Source of the DNA: Cucumis sativus | Taxonomy: Eukaryota; Streptophyta; Magnoliopsida; Cucurbitales; Cucurbitaceae | Assembly (NCBI RefSeq): GCF_000004075.3 | Contig: NC_026657.2 | Location: 10,602,001-10,666,000, forward strand | Length of the DNA stretch: 64,000 nucleotides | Reading direction: 5' to 3' | Made by a program: the position numbers and the translations under genes | Notes under the pieces: generated by a model | Database searches by the model: none | What the model saw: the letters and a program-made list of their open reading frames with translations, nothing else | What the model was told of the DNA's origin: nothing | Shown here: positions 1 through 13,221 of the stretch, one piece after another | Layout: each line of letters begins with the position of its first letter | How positions within the stretch are numbered: position 1 is the stretch's first letter

Positions 1-3000
1 CATAAAGAAAGAAAATACTAAAATAAAATATTTGAAATTAGAGATATGTGGACCAAAAATAGTAAAACTTTTAACCTATTTTTTAAAACTACTTGTCAAT
101 TCCTTTTCAATTGTTTGGCTCTATTTTTTAAAAAAAAAAGTATTTCTAAGATACTATAAATTTTTCTAGGCTCAAATCTTAATGACTTTCTTAAATTTGT
201 AGGTAAATGTCAAATTATGCTCCTTCCATTTCTATTAAACATAGTTTATTGCTTAATAATAACGGACTACCAAGATTTGAATCTCAAATTTTAAAGATAT
301 GTCAATTATTGTTGAACTATATCTATGTTAATGTTTTATCACATATTCACATAATCGTATTAATACACGTATAGAAATAAGACATAACGTCTTATAAAAA
401 GTCAAAATTAAAAGTTGTATTAAGTTTTTTTAAAAAAATTATTTATAGGATTTAAGAAGAAAACACAATAATTATCAAAATGTGTGGGATTGAATTTTAG
501 GATAATCTTGAAATTGAGAAGATAATGAAGGAATTTGGGAGGGAAATAAAAAGTTGATTACCACTTTGAGAAGCAATATATAATATGAATGTGGTCTATG
601 TGGTGGGAGCTGGTTGATCCTTACCTACTAGAAAAAAGCATGTGGTAGCAAGTCTTTGTGTTATCTTTTTCCCCATTTTTATAAACTCCATTTATATTTT
701 CATTTTTAATTCATTTTATTTGAGAACGTCGACATATTCATAGTCAGAGCTCGAACTCTCAACTCTGCGCTAGTTTTGTAAGATATCATAAAAAACTGGT
801 CTAATGGTAAAGTAGTTTTCTAGTTCCCTTTAGACAATACAAGTTCGTCAAGCCTCACTTGTTATATTTTTAGGTAGATGAGAAGCAAACTAAAGTTTAT
901 GATCGACAAATTTTAATTGTACTAATAATCTTGCATGTTGTAGTTATGTTGTTCTCTTTTGATAACGTAAATTACAAAAAAATACTTTAAATGAGTTTTT
1001 CTTTTTTGTTTAAAATTACTTCTATGTTCTTTTAAAAGTTAAAACATTATATTTTATCTTTCGTAAACATTTCAAAACTATGTTTGAAGGTAGAATTTCG
1101 TTACGACGATGGATGAAAATTGAGACATAGAATGATATGGGTGTGAACACCGTGATGGTGTTTAGTCATGACTTTTGTTCCATATCACTATCATTCTGTT
1201 TCAAGTCTCAAGTTTTGTCCAATGTGTATACTTGAGGATTTAATTCTATCAAATTTTTATACATGGTCAAAGATAATACTAAAACTTTTAAAAGAAAAAG
1301 TAAACGACAAAGTTTGAAAGTATTTTAGGTCGAATTATTTACCTACAATTTCTTGAAATTAAACAAACTTTTCATTTTGTTTGGGGTAAAAGGAAAGTAT
1401 GTGTTGATCAAAGTTTAAACAAGATATTTAGATAAACACAGTGTTATGGAATCTTAAGTTAAAAATATTTAATCATGATTTGGCAAGTTGTTGCTATCCT
1501 ATAAAATGAAAAATAGAAAGAAGAAAAAAAAAAAGGTGATGAATTGATGATGTTGTCATCTCATCTCAAATAAGTAATCAAATATTTGTTGATTAATGGC
1601 TAAATTCAACACTTAGAATATCTATTTTTTAATGAAAAAAAATCTTAAAATTTTCAAGATGCTTTGTCCATCAAAGTTAATTATTTGAACTTTTTTAAAT
1701 ATAACAAAAAAATATTTAAAAGTATAGCAAAAAAAATCAAATCTATCGAACGATAAATTCAAAATTTTTGTTATATTTGTCAATATTTTGAATAGTTTGG
1801 TGGTTTACAAATTCTCTTCTAAAAAATCTAAATAAAACTTTAATTATCATTTTTATTCGAACAAACTTTGATTTTTATAAAATACTATTTGAAATTTTCT
1901 TTAATTAGGCCTTGCTATATTTTTAGCCTCTAAAGTTACTCATAGTTCTAAATTGGTCTAAGCATTTTAATTAACTTCATAATTAGTATCTCAAATCTCC
2001 AATCTTAATTCAATAATTCTTTTTTTTTTTTGGTTTGAAATATAATCCAAATATAAAAAAATAAATAACAATAGCTTTAAAATTGAAAAGTTGATTGGGA
2101 CTATCAAAGGAAACAACTTTACTTTTTCCTAATATTATTTTAATAAAACATGTTGGACAATATATATATATATATATTAATAATTAGCAATTTAATTCTA
2201 TAAGTTATTTTTTCTTCTTATTTTCCCAAGTCCATTTTCATGGATCACCTACTTCTTAAACACAATTAATTAATTATTTCCTTTAAAAAGTGCTTTTTAA
2301 ATACACTGTATTGATTTTATATGTCATCCATAAACTATTTTTCAAAAGTAGTTTTGAAACACAAAATATATGGTCAAATCCTTTGACCCTTCACTCTCAT
2401 TTGAGTCTTTTTAATTGTAATTTTGTTTCTACTTCACTATCTTGAAAATATAATCTACAAATTACCATTATGTGGTTTTTTTATTAATAAAAAATAAGAA
2501 TAGATGATGTTATTATTTTGCTAGTTATTGAGTCAAAATTTAATTAATTATTAATATAAAGTAGGATCATTTAATTAAATTACAAAGGCAACGGTCATTT
2601 TTTAAAATTAAACCTAGTAATAAATTATATAAAAATTTTAAAGGTCAAAAGTCAAAACTATATTTTTAAAAGCAAATCATTTTTTTTTCAATAAATAGGG
2701 AGATGGAGTCAACAATGTGGAAAATTTGAAACTTCAATGAAATGTCATAGAATTAGTGTCTAACATAGTTTTAGAAAGAAAAAAAAAGATTAAAAATCAA
2801 ACTATTAAAATTGTATTTAAATTAAACAAAGAGCTATTTCACCATTTTAAATAATACAAAAAAAATAATTATTATAAATATGGTAATGTTTAGACATTAC
2901 CAACTTGGAATTCTATGATATTGAAATAAAGAAGAAAAAAAAGTGAGATAAATCACTTGAAATAAATTTTATTTCAAAAAATAGTTTTTAAAATTCAACC

Positions 3001-4125
3001 AATGAATTAAAAAAATTTAACCTCTTAATCAAAGACATAACTTATTCAATGATTGAATGTTTGTAGCAAATTGTTGACGTTGGACCAGAGGAACGATGAC
3101 TCGTTTTAATTGTACTAGAAGAGATTAAGTGATTGTAGACAAGCAAGTGAAAACAAAACTTTTGATCTTTGAACTTTGATAAAAAGCAATATTTTGGTCT
3201 TTAAATCTTAGTTTGCGATGATGCAATCTTTATACTTTTAAACTTATAACAATTTGATATATGGATTATTAAATTTATAATAATTAATCAAACCACAAAT
3301 TTTTTAAAATAAATTTAGGCTATCAGTGTCTTTTGTTCTTAAAAATTAAGTCTATTTTTCTGTAACTTTCTTACGATTTGATTATTTTAAAAAGTATAGA
3401 AATTAATTTTTTAGTCGACTTCTTGAAACAAAAACTATTAATGATTTCGAAAATTAAGAAAGCATATAACAACCCTATGCTTAATGGTCTATTACAAATT
3501 TAATGACACAAATTAAAGTTTAATAATAATAATTTTCTTTTAAAAGAATTATTTTTAACAACAAATATAGTTGAATATCACCTTCGTATGTGACAAATTA
3601 TTTTATGACTATCACTATATTTTGATAGAAACTTAAATTTTGTTATACTTTCTAAATAGTTTGAGCAGATTTACCGTTAACAAAAATAGTAAATTTTACA
3701 AAATATTTATAAACAAGAGTAAATTATATGACGCATGTTATTTATATTTTATAGTTACACACTATTATCAATCTAAAATTTTAATTTATTTTATTATTTT
3801 TAAAAATGGCGTGAATCATTATTATTTTTTAAAATAAAAAACTAATAATTATTTAAAAGAAATAAAGAAAATTATGAAAATGTGAGAGAGAGTAGAAAGC
3901 AGAAAGCAGTGGTGAATGTTAGAGAAAGGCAAAACTTCGGCTTTCACTACACATTTCCATTACATATCACAATCCTCGAAATCTCCATTCTCACCTTCTT
4001 CTTCTACTTCGTCTTCTTCTTCTCTGTTTTCTTCAATTTCCCTGAATTTCTCTTCAATTTTCTCCCCAAGATTCTTCTTCATTTCCTCCATCTTCTTCAT
4101 AATTCCCACTCTTTCTTCACTTTCA
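1..4125. other. AT-rich upstream spacer
   Basis: No gene is supported here. The stretch is strongly AT-rich, with poly-A and poly-T runs, a (TA)n run near 2160-2178, and a long imperfect foldback at about 977-1330 (listed separately). The last ~200 bases before 4126 are C/T-rich, as plant 5' leaders often are, and presumably hold the leader of the tubby-like gene. A 65-codon open frame near 3640 has AT-driven composition and no recognisable motif. Confidence 0.6.
977..1330. repeat. Long imperfect foldback (MITE-like) element
   Basis: The left arm (about 977-1140) and right arm (about 1175-1330) are inverted copies of each other. Segments such as ttcttttaaaagtt and ttgagacatagaatgat on the left recur in reverse complement on the right. 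The centre holds a clean 6-bp stem hairpin, aacacc-gtgat-ggtgtt, near 1146-1162. There is no coding capacity. I see no clear target-site duplication, so the ends and the superfamily are uncertain. Confidence 0.5.
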
Positions 4126-7100
4126 ATGTCTTTGAAGAGTATAATTCAGGAAATGAGATCCAGGTCCCGCCGCGTCGTTCAGGATGGATCCACGCCCGAA
4201 GTCGGCGACGCTTTGGCGCAGAGCTGTTGGGCTTACATGCCTCAGGAGTTGTTGAGAGAGGTCTTGGTTAGAATCGAGAGTTCTGAGAATGCTTGGCCTC
4301 CGCGGAAGACCGTAGTGGCCTGTGCTGGAGTTTGCCGGAGTTGGAGACGGATTACTAAGGAGATAGTTAAAACTCCTGAGGTTTCTGCTAGATTGACGTT
4401 TCCTATTTCTGTTAAACAGGTTTCATTCTTATTTCTTAATTGTTTTGCGTTGATTTTCGATTTTATGTTCTAATTTCTTAATGTAATTCCCGTTTATGTG
4501 TTATAATCGTGTTATCTTCTTCAATTTACTATCTGCTTGTTTATTGTTCCTGAAAATCAGCGGGAGTATTTTTTGGTTAGGCTGTTGATTGTTCATTATT
4601 AGATTTTTCCTTTTTTAGATTCACATAAACTATTATCCTGTTTATCTTTTCCTGTAGGGCATATTTCTGGAGTGTAGTCCAGGTTAAACATATTCTAAGA
4701 ATTATAAACGAGTCTTCTAGTTCAAGATTTGGGATGAGGATGAACAATAATATAATTAATAGTTCCTTTCTTGTATCGGTATTTAAACTCTATTAGGTTT
4801 AGGTTTAGCTGGAATTGATTAGGACTGGAAAGTTTTCTTTAATGATATAAAGAGAACTAGCGTGCACCCTTTTTGGGTTTTTTTCAAAAATAAAAAGTAT
4901 TGAAAAACTATTTACCTTCGTACAACAATGTATGAAACCATAAAAGAATCAATTTTTCTTTGATCTATTTTTTGACAATTTCCTTTTTTTCAATAAATAA
5001 TTATAATTATAATTTTTCATTCACTTTTTGTCATAAAAGAAATCACATCGAATTTGTATATTATAGTCATAAGCAACATAATTTTTAGTTCATTAGCAAT
5101 TGATATAGTCTTTTTCACTAGATGTTGGCGGGTCAATTCCTATAATTGCTGTATTAAAAAGAAAAATAACTGCTTATGGGGATAAGGTGAGTTAGGAAAA
5201 TTCAAACTCTTGTTTGTGCTGAGTCTGATTTAGTGCTGCCATATGCGACATCTCATACACTTCCAGTTCCACAAATTTGTTATTTTTACGTTTGGAAATT
5301 TCCAACAAAAGGTATTGCTAACTTTAAGGGACCACGTTTAGCTGCAATACTTTAGGTCCACTCTAATTATTGGCTTCTACTTTTTAAGAGTGCTGTTCAC
5401 TACTTTTTTTTTTCTAGTATTCATCTCAAAATACAGGGACAACTGGTTGAGTGTCTCATAAGTTTATACATTATTGCAGCTCCAATTTCTGGTGAAGAAA
5501 TTAATTACTTGGGCTACTGGATTTTCCTTTCTGGAATTTATGATGCATAATAGCATATATACATACCTACCCACAAATTTACGTATTTAATTGGCTCCAA
5601 AACTACTGAGAATTATTTAATTAGTAATGATATTATATTTAGATTAATTAAGTTTGTGCGTCACCACATTCCTTCTTATCTATATGTTTTTTTCTTTTTT
5701 GGTCTTGGCAGCCTGGTCCAAGGGATTTGCTTCTTCATTGCTTCATAAAACGGAATCGATCCGCACAAACTTATTGCCTTTACCTTAGTTTGACTAGTGG
5801 TAAGCTTCCATCGCTACAGCAAGTTGCTTGGCATTTTCCTTCTTTATTCTTTCGGCGGTTTATTCGATTAATTGCTAGATTATTATTTTAAAAAGTTATT
5901 CAGGTGATTTAACTCTTTGCTAATTGCTACTTTTGTATCTTCCAAGGATAATGACCCCCCCTTTTTAATTTTTATTGATTATATACAATGATCTTTTATG
6001 GGGTAAAAAGGGGAATGGGAGCATATATAAAGTCGCTCATTTTTGGCCTTGGGTTTTGGCGACAGCACTTGCTGACGATGGAAAGTTTCTTCTTGCTGCT
6101 CGTAAGTGTCGACGGGCCACCTGCACTGATTATATAATATCTTTGCATGCTGATGACATGTCCAAGGCAAGTGGCACCTTTGTTGGAAAATTAAGGTAGG
6201 GCTCCAGGAAGTGTTTGATGTTGATAGTACAATTTTTTTTTTAATATTAACTCAAATATTAATTTATTTTTCTTTTGAAGATCTAATTTTTTAGGAACAA
6301 AGTTCACCATCTTTGATGGACAGCCACCTCATGCAGGAGCCAAGATTTCAAAGAGTCGTTCCTCTAGGCTTGTGGGCCTGAAACAAGTATCACCTAAAGT
6401 TCCTGCCGGCAACTACCCTGTGGCTCACATCTCATATGAATTAAATGTCTTGGGTTCAAGGTACGTATTGGGAGGCGACACACACCTCCTCTACAACGTG
6501 ATCTGTTATCGTGTTGTATTATTGATAATGACGAAAGCATAAGTAAATAAACAGACCTCTCCTATAAAAGAATGGTTGTCATTGTATGTAATATGTGTAG
6601 TACTTTATGCTGAATGAGTGAGATACGCACCAATCTGCTTTTTTTGCCTTGTTTCTGTTTTTGGCTTGACTGTTATTGTAGAGAGGTTAATATGGTTTGT
6701 TTTACTTGCAGGGGTCCAAGGAGAATGCATTGTGTAATGGATGCTATTCCTGCCTCTTCTATCGAGCCAGGAGGGGTGGCTCCAATACAAACTGAATTCT
6801 CGCCGAGCCGTATAGACTTTCTTCCATCATTGAGATTTTCCTGGTCAAAATCGAATCACGCAGACAATCAACCATCGGGATCTTCAACTAATCAGAAAGA
6901 TGGAGTTCTAGTGCTTAGGAACAAGGCGCCTCGGTGGCACGAACAGCTCCAATGTTGGTGTTTGAACTTCCATGGGCGAGTGACGATTGCTTCAGTGAAA
7001 AATTTTCAGTTAGTAGCTTCACCTGAAAATGGAGTTGCCGGACCTGAACATGAGAAGATCATTCTTCAATTTGGAAAAGTTGGAAAGGATATATTTACTA

Positions 7101-7183
7101 TGGACTACAGATATCCAATCTCAGCGTTTCAAGCTTTTGCCATCTGCCTCAGTAGCTTTGACACAAAGATCGCTTGTGAATGA
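4126..7183 (+). CDS. Tubby-like F-box protein (TLP)
   Basis: Five exons: 4126-4419, 5712-5799, 6066-6195, 6281-6460 and 6712-7183, all with GT-AG borders and matching phases, giving 387 residues, a normal TLP length. The F-box lies at about residues 33-80 ([17 protein letters not shown], then [12 protein letters not shown]). The tubby domain follows from residue 99 ([59 protein letters not shown]) and ends in the family-typical KIACE. By family knowledge, such proteins bind ASK/SKP1 through the F-box, and the tubby domain tethers them to phosphoinositides at the plasma membrane. The sequence resembles the Arabidopsis TLP2/6/7/11 branch. The start was chosen at MSLKSI, which is conserved in the family. 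The frame is also open upstream to an ATG at 3916 (see findings). Intron 1 is long (about 1.3 kb). A 3'-UTR intron after 7199 is possible. Confidence 0.95.
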
Positions 7184-9617
7184 CACATCTCTGATCAGGT
7201 TTTACACAAATTTCAAATTTCAAATTTCATCTTTTTGAAAGAAAACCTTATATTTTAACCTTTTGGGGCATTTGTTGACCATTACTCTGACTCTCTGGTT
7301 ATTTTCTATGTTAGAGCAAGCATTGAAATTTTCTCTCAACAACAAAAGCTATGGAGTGAACATAAATGGGTCTAACAATTAACGATATCATGAGAGACCC
7401 TTGAATCCAATGGGAGGGAAGAAGTGGGGGATTAATTGGAAACCAGGCTTTGAATTTCACAGCTCATATCTCCAATTTTTGGTAACTTTTTTGTGTCTAC
7501 AGTACACATAAAATATTTATTTTCTTTGATGTATATATCAACTCTTTTGTTGTACGATCTGATTCCTATATAATAATTTATATACTTTTAGGTTCTTGGT
7601 CTTTTTATCTCATTTTGTGTTTGAAATCATTTGTGTTCATCTTTGACTGTGTTTTTACGTCATTGGATTCTGCCTCGATGACGTCTGCCCACACCCCCCT
7701 TTGTTAGTGACGATGGCCGAATGCTGAGGAATCTTTGATGATTGAAGCAAATTTTGAGGTACGCCATTTTTTTACATTGATTATGGTTTTTGAAAATTGT
7801 TTGTTTTCTCTTAATGTCTTAATCATAGTTTTTATCTTCACCATGTAAGACTTGTGAATTGGCATTACAAAAACAAAAAATGAAATAGTGTTTATAGTTT
7901 AAATTTTAAAAACAAATGATTGTGAAACCGAGTCTGTGATGTCGAAATAAATTTTAAATTTAATGTTTTTTTTTTTTGAAAAGGAATGTGTCAATTTTGC
8001 AGAGACAACAAGTTTGAAATTGAATTTAGTTGGAAAAACATTAAGTTTAAAATGGAGCAACTCAACTAGAAACTAGAAAATTAGTAAAGCAAATGTTAAA
8101 CTTGAGATTATAGTTGTATCAAATTGTTATTCGATCTTCATATTAATTTCAGGATTATAACAAGTATAACAGGACCGAAAAACTGTTATATATAAAGTTT
8201 TGTTTTTTTTAGAAATTATAATAAAATGACTTTGTTGTCCACTTTTTTAGTACTCAACTATAGTAGGAATATTTGAACCACAAACTTTGTGGTTACTGTC
8301 TTACTGATACACTTAAATGTTTGATATTTTGTCATTTAATATTTTGTTGCCAACCCGAGTGAACTCAATATAGCAAAAGCCCTTTTCCATCCACAACTAT
8401 TTCACAAGGAAGAATACTAGATATATTATATAATAATATAGCATTTCGGCATATTTATAAATTATATAAGCAATTCAATGGGGATTAAATTCAAGATAAC
8501 AATAACAATATTATATATATATATGAATACAGAGGAAAGATCACGGTGTGGCTTGATAGGTGGGAAAACAGCGAACTTGTTGAAAAAAAACAGATAAGGG
8601 GAAAGTAATCCTCGTGAAATTTGAATATGCATGTAATAATAGAAGTTGCCGTTCCCAACTTCTTTGAAAGTAAACAATTTAGGGATGCAATTTTTAATTT
8701 AACAAGAGAATTGTGAGGAACAACTCAAAACATGTTAACAAGAAAGTATACAAATTTTCTTTATTTATCCATACGTATTCAACTAATTGTGAAGAATTTA
8801 GAAGACGATGCAAGATAATATGAAGAGTAAAAAGTTATGAAGTTTGGAAAATTGTAGATCATTAAAGTAGTATAAAATTGATGTTTCAAAGTAGTGTAAA
8901 ATTGAGTAGTGTCAATCCGACCAATTTTTTGACAAGGTAGAAGTGAATTCACAAATCCTCATTTCCATCTTTTTAGGTCAAACACACTATTAACTTTGTT
9001 ATTAGGGTGAATTGACAAACTTTTATTTTCTTCTCTCTTTTTCAATAAAAAGAAAACCTAAAAACAACCAAATGATATACTCAGCCAACCAATGCGTCAA
9101 AAGAAATTTTCTATTCTTTCTTTTCTTTCTCAGGTTAAATCAAACAAACCGAGCCTCAAGATCAAAGGTTTGATTCCTCTGCTAAAAAAAATCGAGACTT
9201 TGACATTCAAATTCACGGTAAATTTGAAAAAGTTATACAACTATATAATCAAAGAGAGCAGATATTTAATTGAATTTGGAAAGCCTTCGGATCCAATGTA
9301 GCAATGGAATCCTAAAAGGATGGCTAAAAGGATTTCTAAGGACAAATTTATTGATATTTCAGTAAGCTTGTTTTATAGCACAGTGAAGAGAATATGGGAA
9401 TGGGTAAAAGAAAATAAAAGAAAGAAAGAAAAAAAATATACAAACCAGTGGAGCATCTGATCTTACAAAATTATAGAAAACTGAAAATAAAAAAAAGAGA
9501 AATGATATACTCTTTACCTCTCCATAGAATTCAATCGAATTTCCCGGGATTGACTTTAGAAATGATGGATGAAGATCTCTAAACGATTTGAAGCTCATCG
9601 AAACCGATTTAAGTGAA
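7184..9617. other. Spacer between convergent TLP and kinase genes
   Basis: The two flanking genes converge here. The left part should hold the TLP 3' untranslated region, possibly with an intron (donor-like cag|gtttta near 7199, acceptor-like atgttag near 7316). The right part should hold the kinase 3' end. The middle is AT-rich, with only short open frames (near 8462 and 9092) that show no recognisable motif. I see no RNA gene or transposon coding sequence. Confidence 0.5.
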
Positions 9618-12600
9618 TTAGATCCGAGCAGAACTCTTGTCTTTTCGTAAGTCCTTAGATGATTTTGATGAATGGCCGTCCCCTGCTGTGTGTTTTTTCC
9701 GTCTTGGAGCACCAACAGCAGCTGGGTCCATCAAAGGACCAGACCATGTGTGAATGTTTGCTTTTGGATACGAGAAATTCATCGTGCTAAATGGAACGTC
9801 GGGAGGATCGTAGATTGGATCGATGTGATGCGAAGATGCTAGAGGGTAGCCAAGTGCTCCATCTTGATGTGGAGGAGGAAACTTTTCACTCTTGCTCTTC
9901 GCATTCGCGTGTGTTATAAGACGCCGCCTCTGTAGAGAGCATCAATTTCATTAACAAAGAAAATCAAATCGAACAATCATATCAATGTTAGATTTTAAAA
10001 ATATAGGGTGCTAGCACGGTTAATTGTGTGTGTGAGAGAGAGATAAATGAACTATAAGTCATACATCGAGATTGGCTTGAAGCTCAGCATTGGCTTCTGG
10101 GGCAGGTATTGCACGAACAGCTCGATCACGTGCTCGTGATTTCTTCACCCCATCTACATTGCTTCTGCCAGCAGCTCTTAGTCTGCATTCACAAAGCTCA
10201 AAGTCAGAAAAACGAAGACAACCAAAATTGCAAGAAATGTAGAAACATTTTATCCACAAAGCTATCCTAATATTTATTAATCCTTGTTTGCAGAAACAAG
10301 AAGTTGAGTCTCAATCCGTCACCAACCTTCTTGCTTCTTCATCCCGCAGTTTTGCATCCATTTCCTTGCTTGGAGGATACTTGGGGAGGCTGGAAGGCTC
10401 ACAAGCATATGGTTTGGTAGTGAAAAACTAAAGAATAAAAAAGAGTTAACAAAATGTCAATATACAAGAGAAATAGAGCAAGAGCTACAACAAATAAGAG
10501 AGATCCAGTAACAAGTGCTTTTCTTTCTCCATCTCGAGGGAAGGGGACAGGAATATTTGTCGATGAAGAATAACAGGGTAAAAAACTCTATTCTGCAATC
10601 ACGAGGCGGATATCTAATAGTGAAAACTATTAGCCATGGAGCAAGATGCCATCTCTCAATCGACAGCAAGATCAAACTTGCATGGCCAAAAATAATAGTG
10701 TTTCACATAGCTCTGGTTTAATCCAAAGATCTATACCGCCAATTGTTTAAACTTAGCTCATAATTTCTTTGTGGTTAAATTACAATTTTGGTCCACAAAC
10801 TTAAATATTTTTGTCTAATAGGTCTCAAAACTTAAAATGTCAAATACGCCACTAAACTTTCAATCTTATATCTAAGGGACTAAGTCCCTAGGTATATTCA
10901 ACCTTTACAAAACCAATTAATCTATTATACAGAAAACCGTTGGAATTTGGGTCTAATAGAACATTAAACTTTCAATTTCATGTGCAAGGATAATATGTGA
11001 AAGAGGTCAATGCCTTATTAGAAACTAAATTGAAAGTTCAAGGACTTGTAAGATAAAATGATAAAAAAGGTTCATAACCAAATTCAAGAACCTATTTGAC
11101 ATATGCTTTAAACTTGAAGACTAAACTTGTAATTTAACTTGCTATATTTCAACCAGAATGTCTTGCAAGCGCAACAAACAACTCCTCAGATCTAGATTCA
11201 ATTATTTCTTATTTTCATTCCATTTCAAAGAAACTTCATAAGTTAAGTTCCTACTCCCTTCCCCTCATCAAAGAAAGAGATCTGGTTTTTGCTATTAAGG
11301 TTGACTTGCTTCTAAATAATTTTGTTGGAAGATTAAAAGTAATAACCAGTTTTCAGTTCACCTTGGAAAGGTTATAGAACTAGTGATTGCTACACCTAAC
11401 ATGCAGAAATTGGGAGTAACAAAACTGGGGCAAGAAATGAACGAGGCAGTAGACGGTACAGTACATAAAGACCGAAGAGCAAAAATGATGCAGTTTGTGC
11501 ATGATACAGCTAATGTATGAAGTAAACTCACTTCACTGTTTAAAGCAGCAGTGGCGGTCAGGCGTTCAGCTGGGTCGATTGCAAGAAGTGTCTCGATAAG
11601 TGGCAGAGACGATGGTGGGAAGTCTTTAAATGTCTCTGTTATGCATCTCTTGTATGAATGTTGAGGTTTGAATATGGTTGCATGAGGCAACCTTGACTTT
11701 TTCCAGTATTCATCTGTAGGAGAGCCACATAACTTGAATATCTTATGTAGCTGTTCGACCTGGGAAAGGGTCAAACGATACTAGTTAGCAACGACTAAAC
11801 CGAATATGCTCAATCATGACAGAAGCGAAGGAATTTAAAAAATATGGCCTTATACAAGATCAAATGCCCCGTTTGATGAACTGAAGACAAAAAGTGAAAC
11901 GGACTAGTAAAGAGCTTTACCTCTGTGCGACCGGGCATTATAGGCTTTCCGGCTAACAGCTCAGCTAAAATGCAGCCAGCACTCCAAAGGTCTACACCAA
12001 CACCATAATCAGTAGCTCCAAGAAGAAGTTCGGGAGGTCGATACCATAGAGTAACCACCCTACTTGTCATTGGCTGCTTGTGGTTGGGATCAAAGACGGA
12101 AGCCAATCCAAAATCCGCTATCTTAAGGATCCCATCATTACCAATCAGAAGATTTGATCCCTTTATATCACGATGCAGCACGTAGCGGTTGTGACAGTGT
12201 TCAAGCCCTGATAACAATTGGTTCATGTAGCATTTAACCTGCTAAGCCCATTTGAAGAATTAGAACTAGAAACTAATCCATCCAAACGAACATATCAGAT
12301 CTTATAAAGAAACCAAACAACATAGTATCTTCACACCTGCGGTTCAGTAAACTTGATCGTGGGGCTCGCAGCAAGTCCAGCCAAATCATGCTCCATGTAT
12401 TCAAATACAAGATATAAACTACACGACATCCGGGACGTCACCAAACCTTCGAGTTTTACAACATTGGGATGATCAAGACGCCGCAGGATGAGAATCTCTC
12501 GGGCCATAAATCTCACACTCTCAGGCTCCAAATTGTCAAAACGAACTTTCTTTAGAGCCACAATCTTCCCTGTCAAAGAATCCCTTGCTTTGTAAACATT

Positions 12601-13221
12601 ACTATACGTCCCTTGCCCAATCTGTTCAACAACATTATATATAACTTTGAGGAATTCCAATCTTGTTCATAAAAATGAAAGAGGAACAAAACTAAACCAT
12701 AATTCAAACATGGTAATTTCAAAGAAAGATATGGTCATATTTAGAAAGAACAAACATCAAAGAAACTCTTCCCTTTCAATTCTACCCATTAATTTTCATA
12801 TTTTCAACTAAAACCCAAACTCTAATCAGTCAAAATTCCGTTCATGGAAGAGAAAGAGGGAACATACTTTATCAAGCTTCTCAAAAGAGTCAGCACGGCG
12901 AGGAATCCATCCATTGATAGCTTCACCGGCGACAGCAGAGAGCCAAGACGGCCAACCGGCGGCAACTTGCTCCCCATGCACATGTTTCGGCGGATTACTC
13001 GATCTCGGATTCGGCCGTCGCCGCCGCTCACTTCTCTGCCTCGAACCTCTATCATCTTCAACCTCCTTCCTACTTCCACCATTACGAGCATTGTTAACCT
13101 GAACCTGAACAACCTCCGGCTTAACAGAAACCCTAATTTCCTCCTCCCCGTTCTGTCTTCTGTCTTCCTCCTCTTTCTGGACGGGATTCTCAGATACCTC
13201 TCGCCCAAAAACACACCCCAT
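9618..13221 (-). CDS. CDK-related Ser/Thr protein kinase (At1g54610/IBS1-like, MGC N-terminus)
   Basis: Seven exons on the minus strand: 13221-12868, 12621-12337, 12238-11921, 11759-11532, 10427-10327, 10182-10065 and 9929-9618, giving 571 residues. The N-terminus MGCVFGRE carries Gly2-Cys3, the usual myristoylation/palmitoylation start in this plant group. The kinase domain begins near residue 119: Gly-loop IGQGTYSNVY, Lys142 in VALKK, PESVRFMAREI as the PITAIRE-helix equivalent, HRDIKGSN with Asp237, DFG with Asp255, and WYRPPELLLG. The C-terminal tail has the subgroup signatures RRLRAAGR, IPAPEANAELQANLDRRR and HANAKSKSEKFPPPHQDGAL. All catalytic residues are present, so it should be active. 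Substrates and cyclin dependence cannot be read from sequence. The upstream DNA has an ABRE-like tacgtggc near 13908 and a CGCG-box-like acgcgtgt near 13892. Confidence 0.95.
10771..11145. repeat. MITE-like foldback in kinase intron
   Basis: The left end (ggttaaattacaattttggtcc, about 10775) matches in inverted orientation the right end (gactaaacttgtaatttaact, about 11119). Internal motifs of the ctaaactttcaat and aaattgaaagttcaag kind are also mirrored. It lies wholly within the long intron between the fourth and fifth coding exons of the kinase gene (10428-11531). It has no coding sequence. No clear target-site duplication was seen, so superfamily and exact ends are open. Confidence 0.5.
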
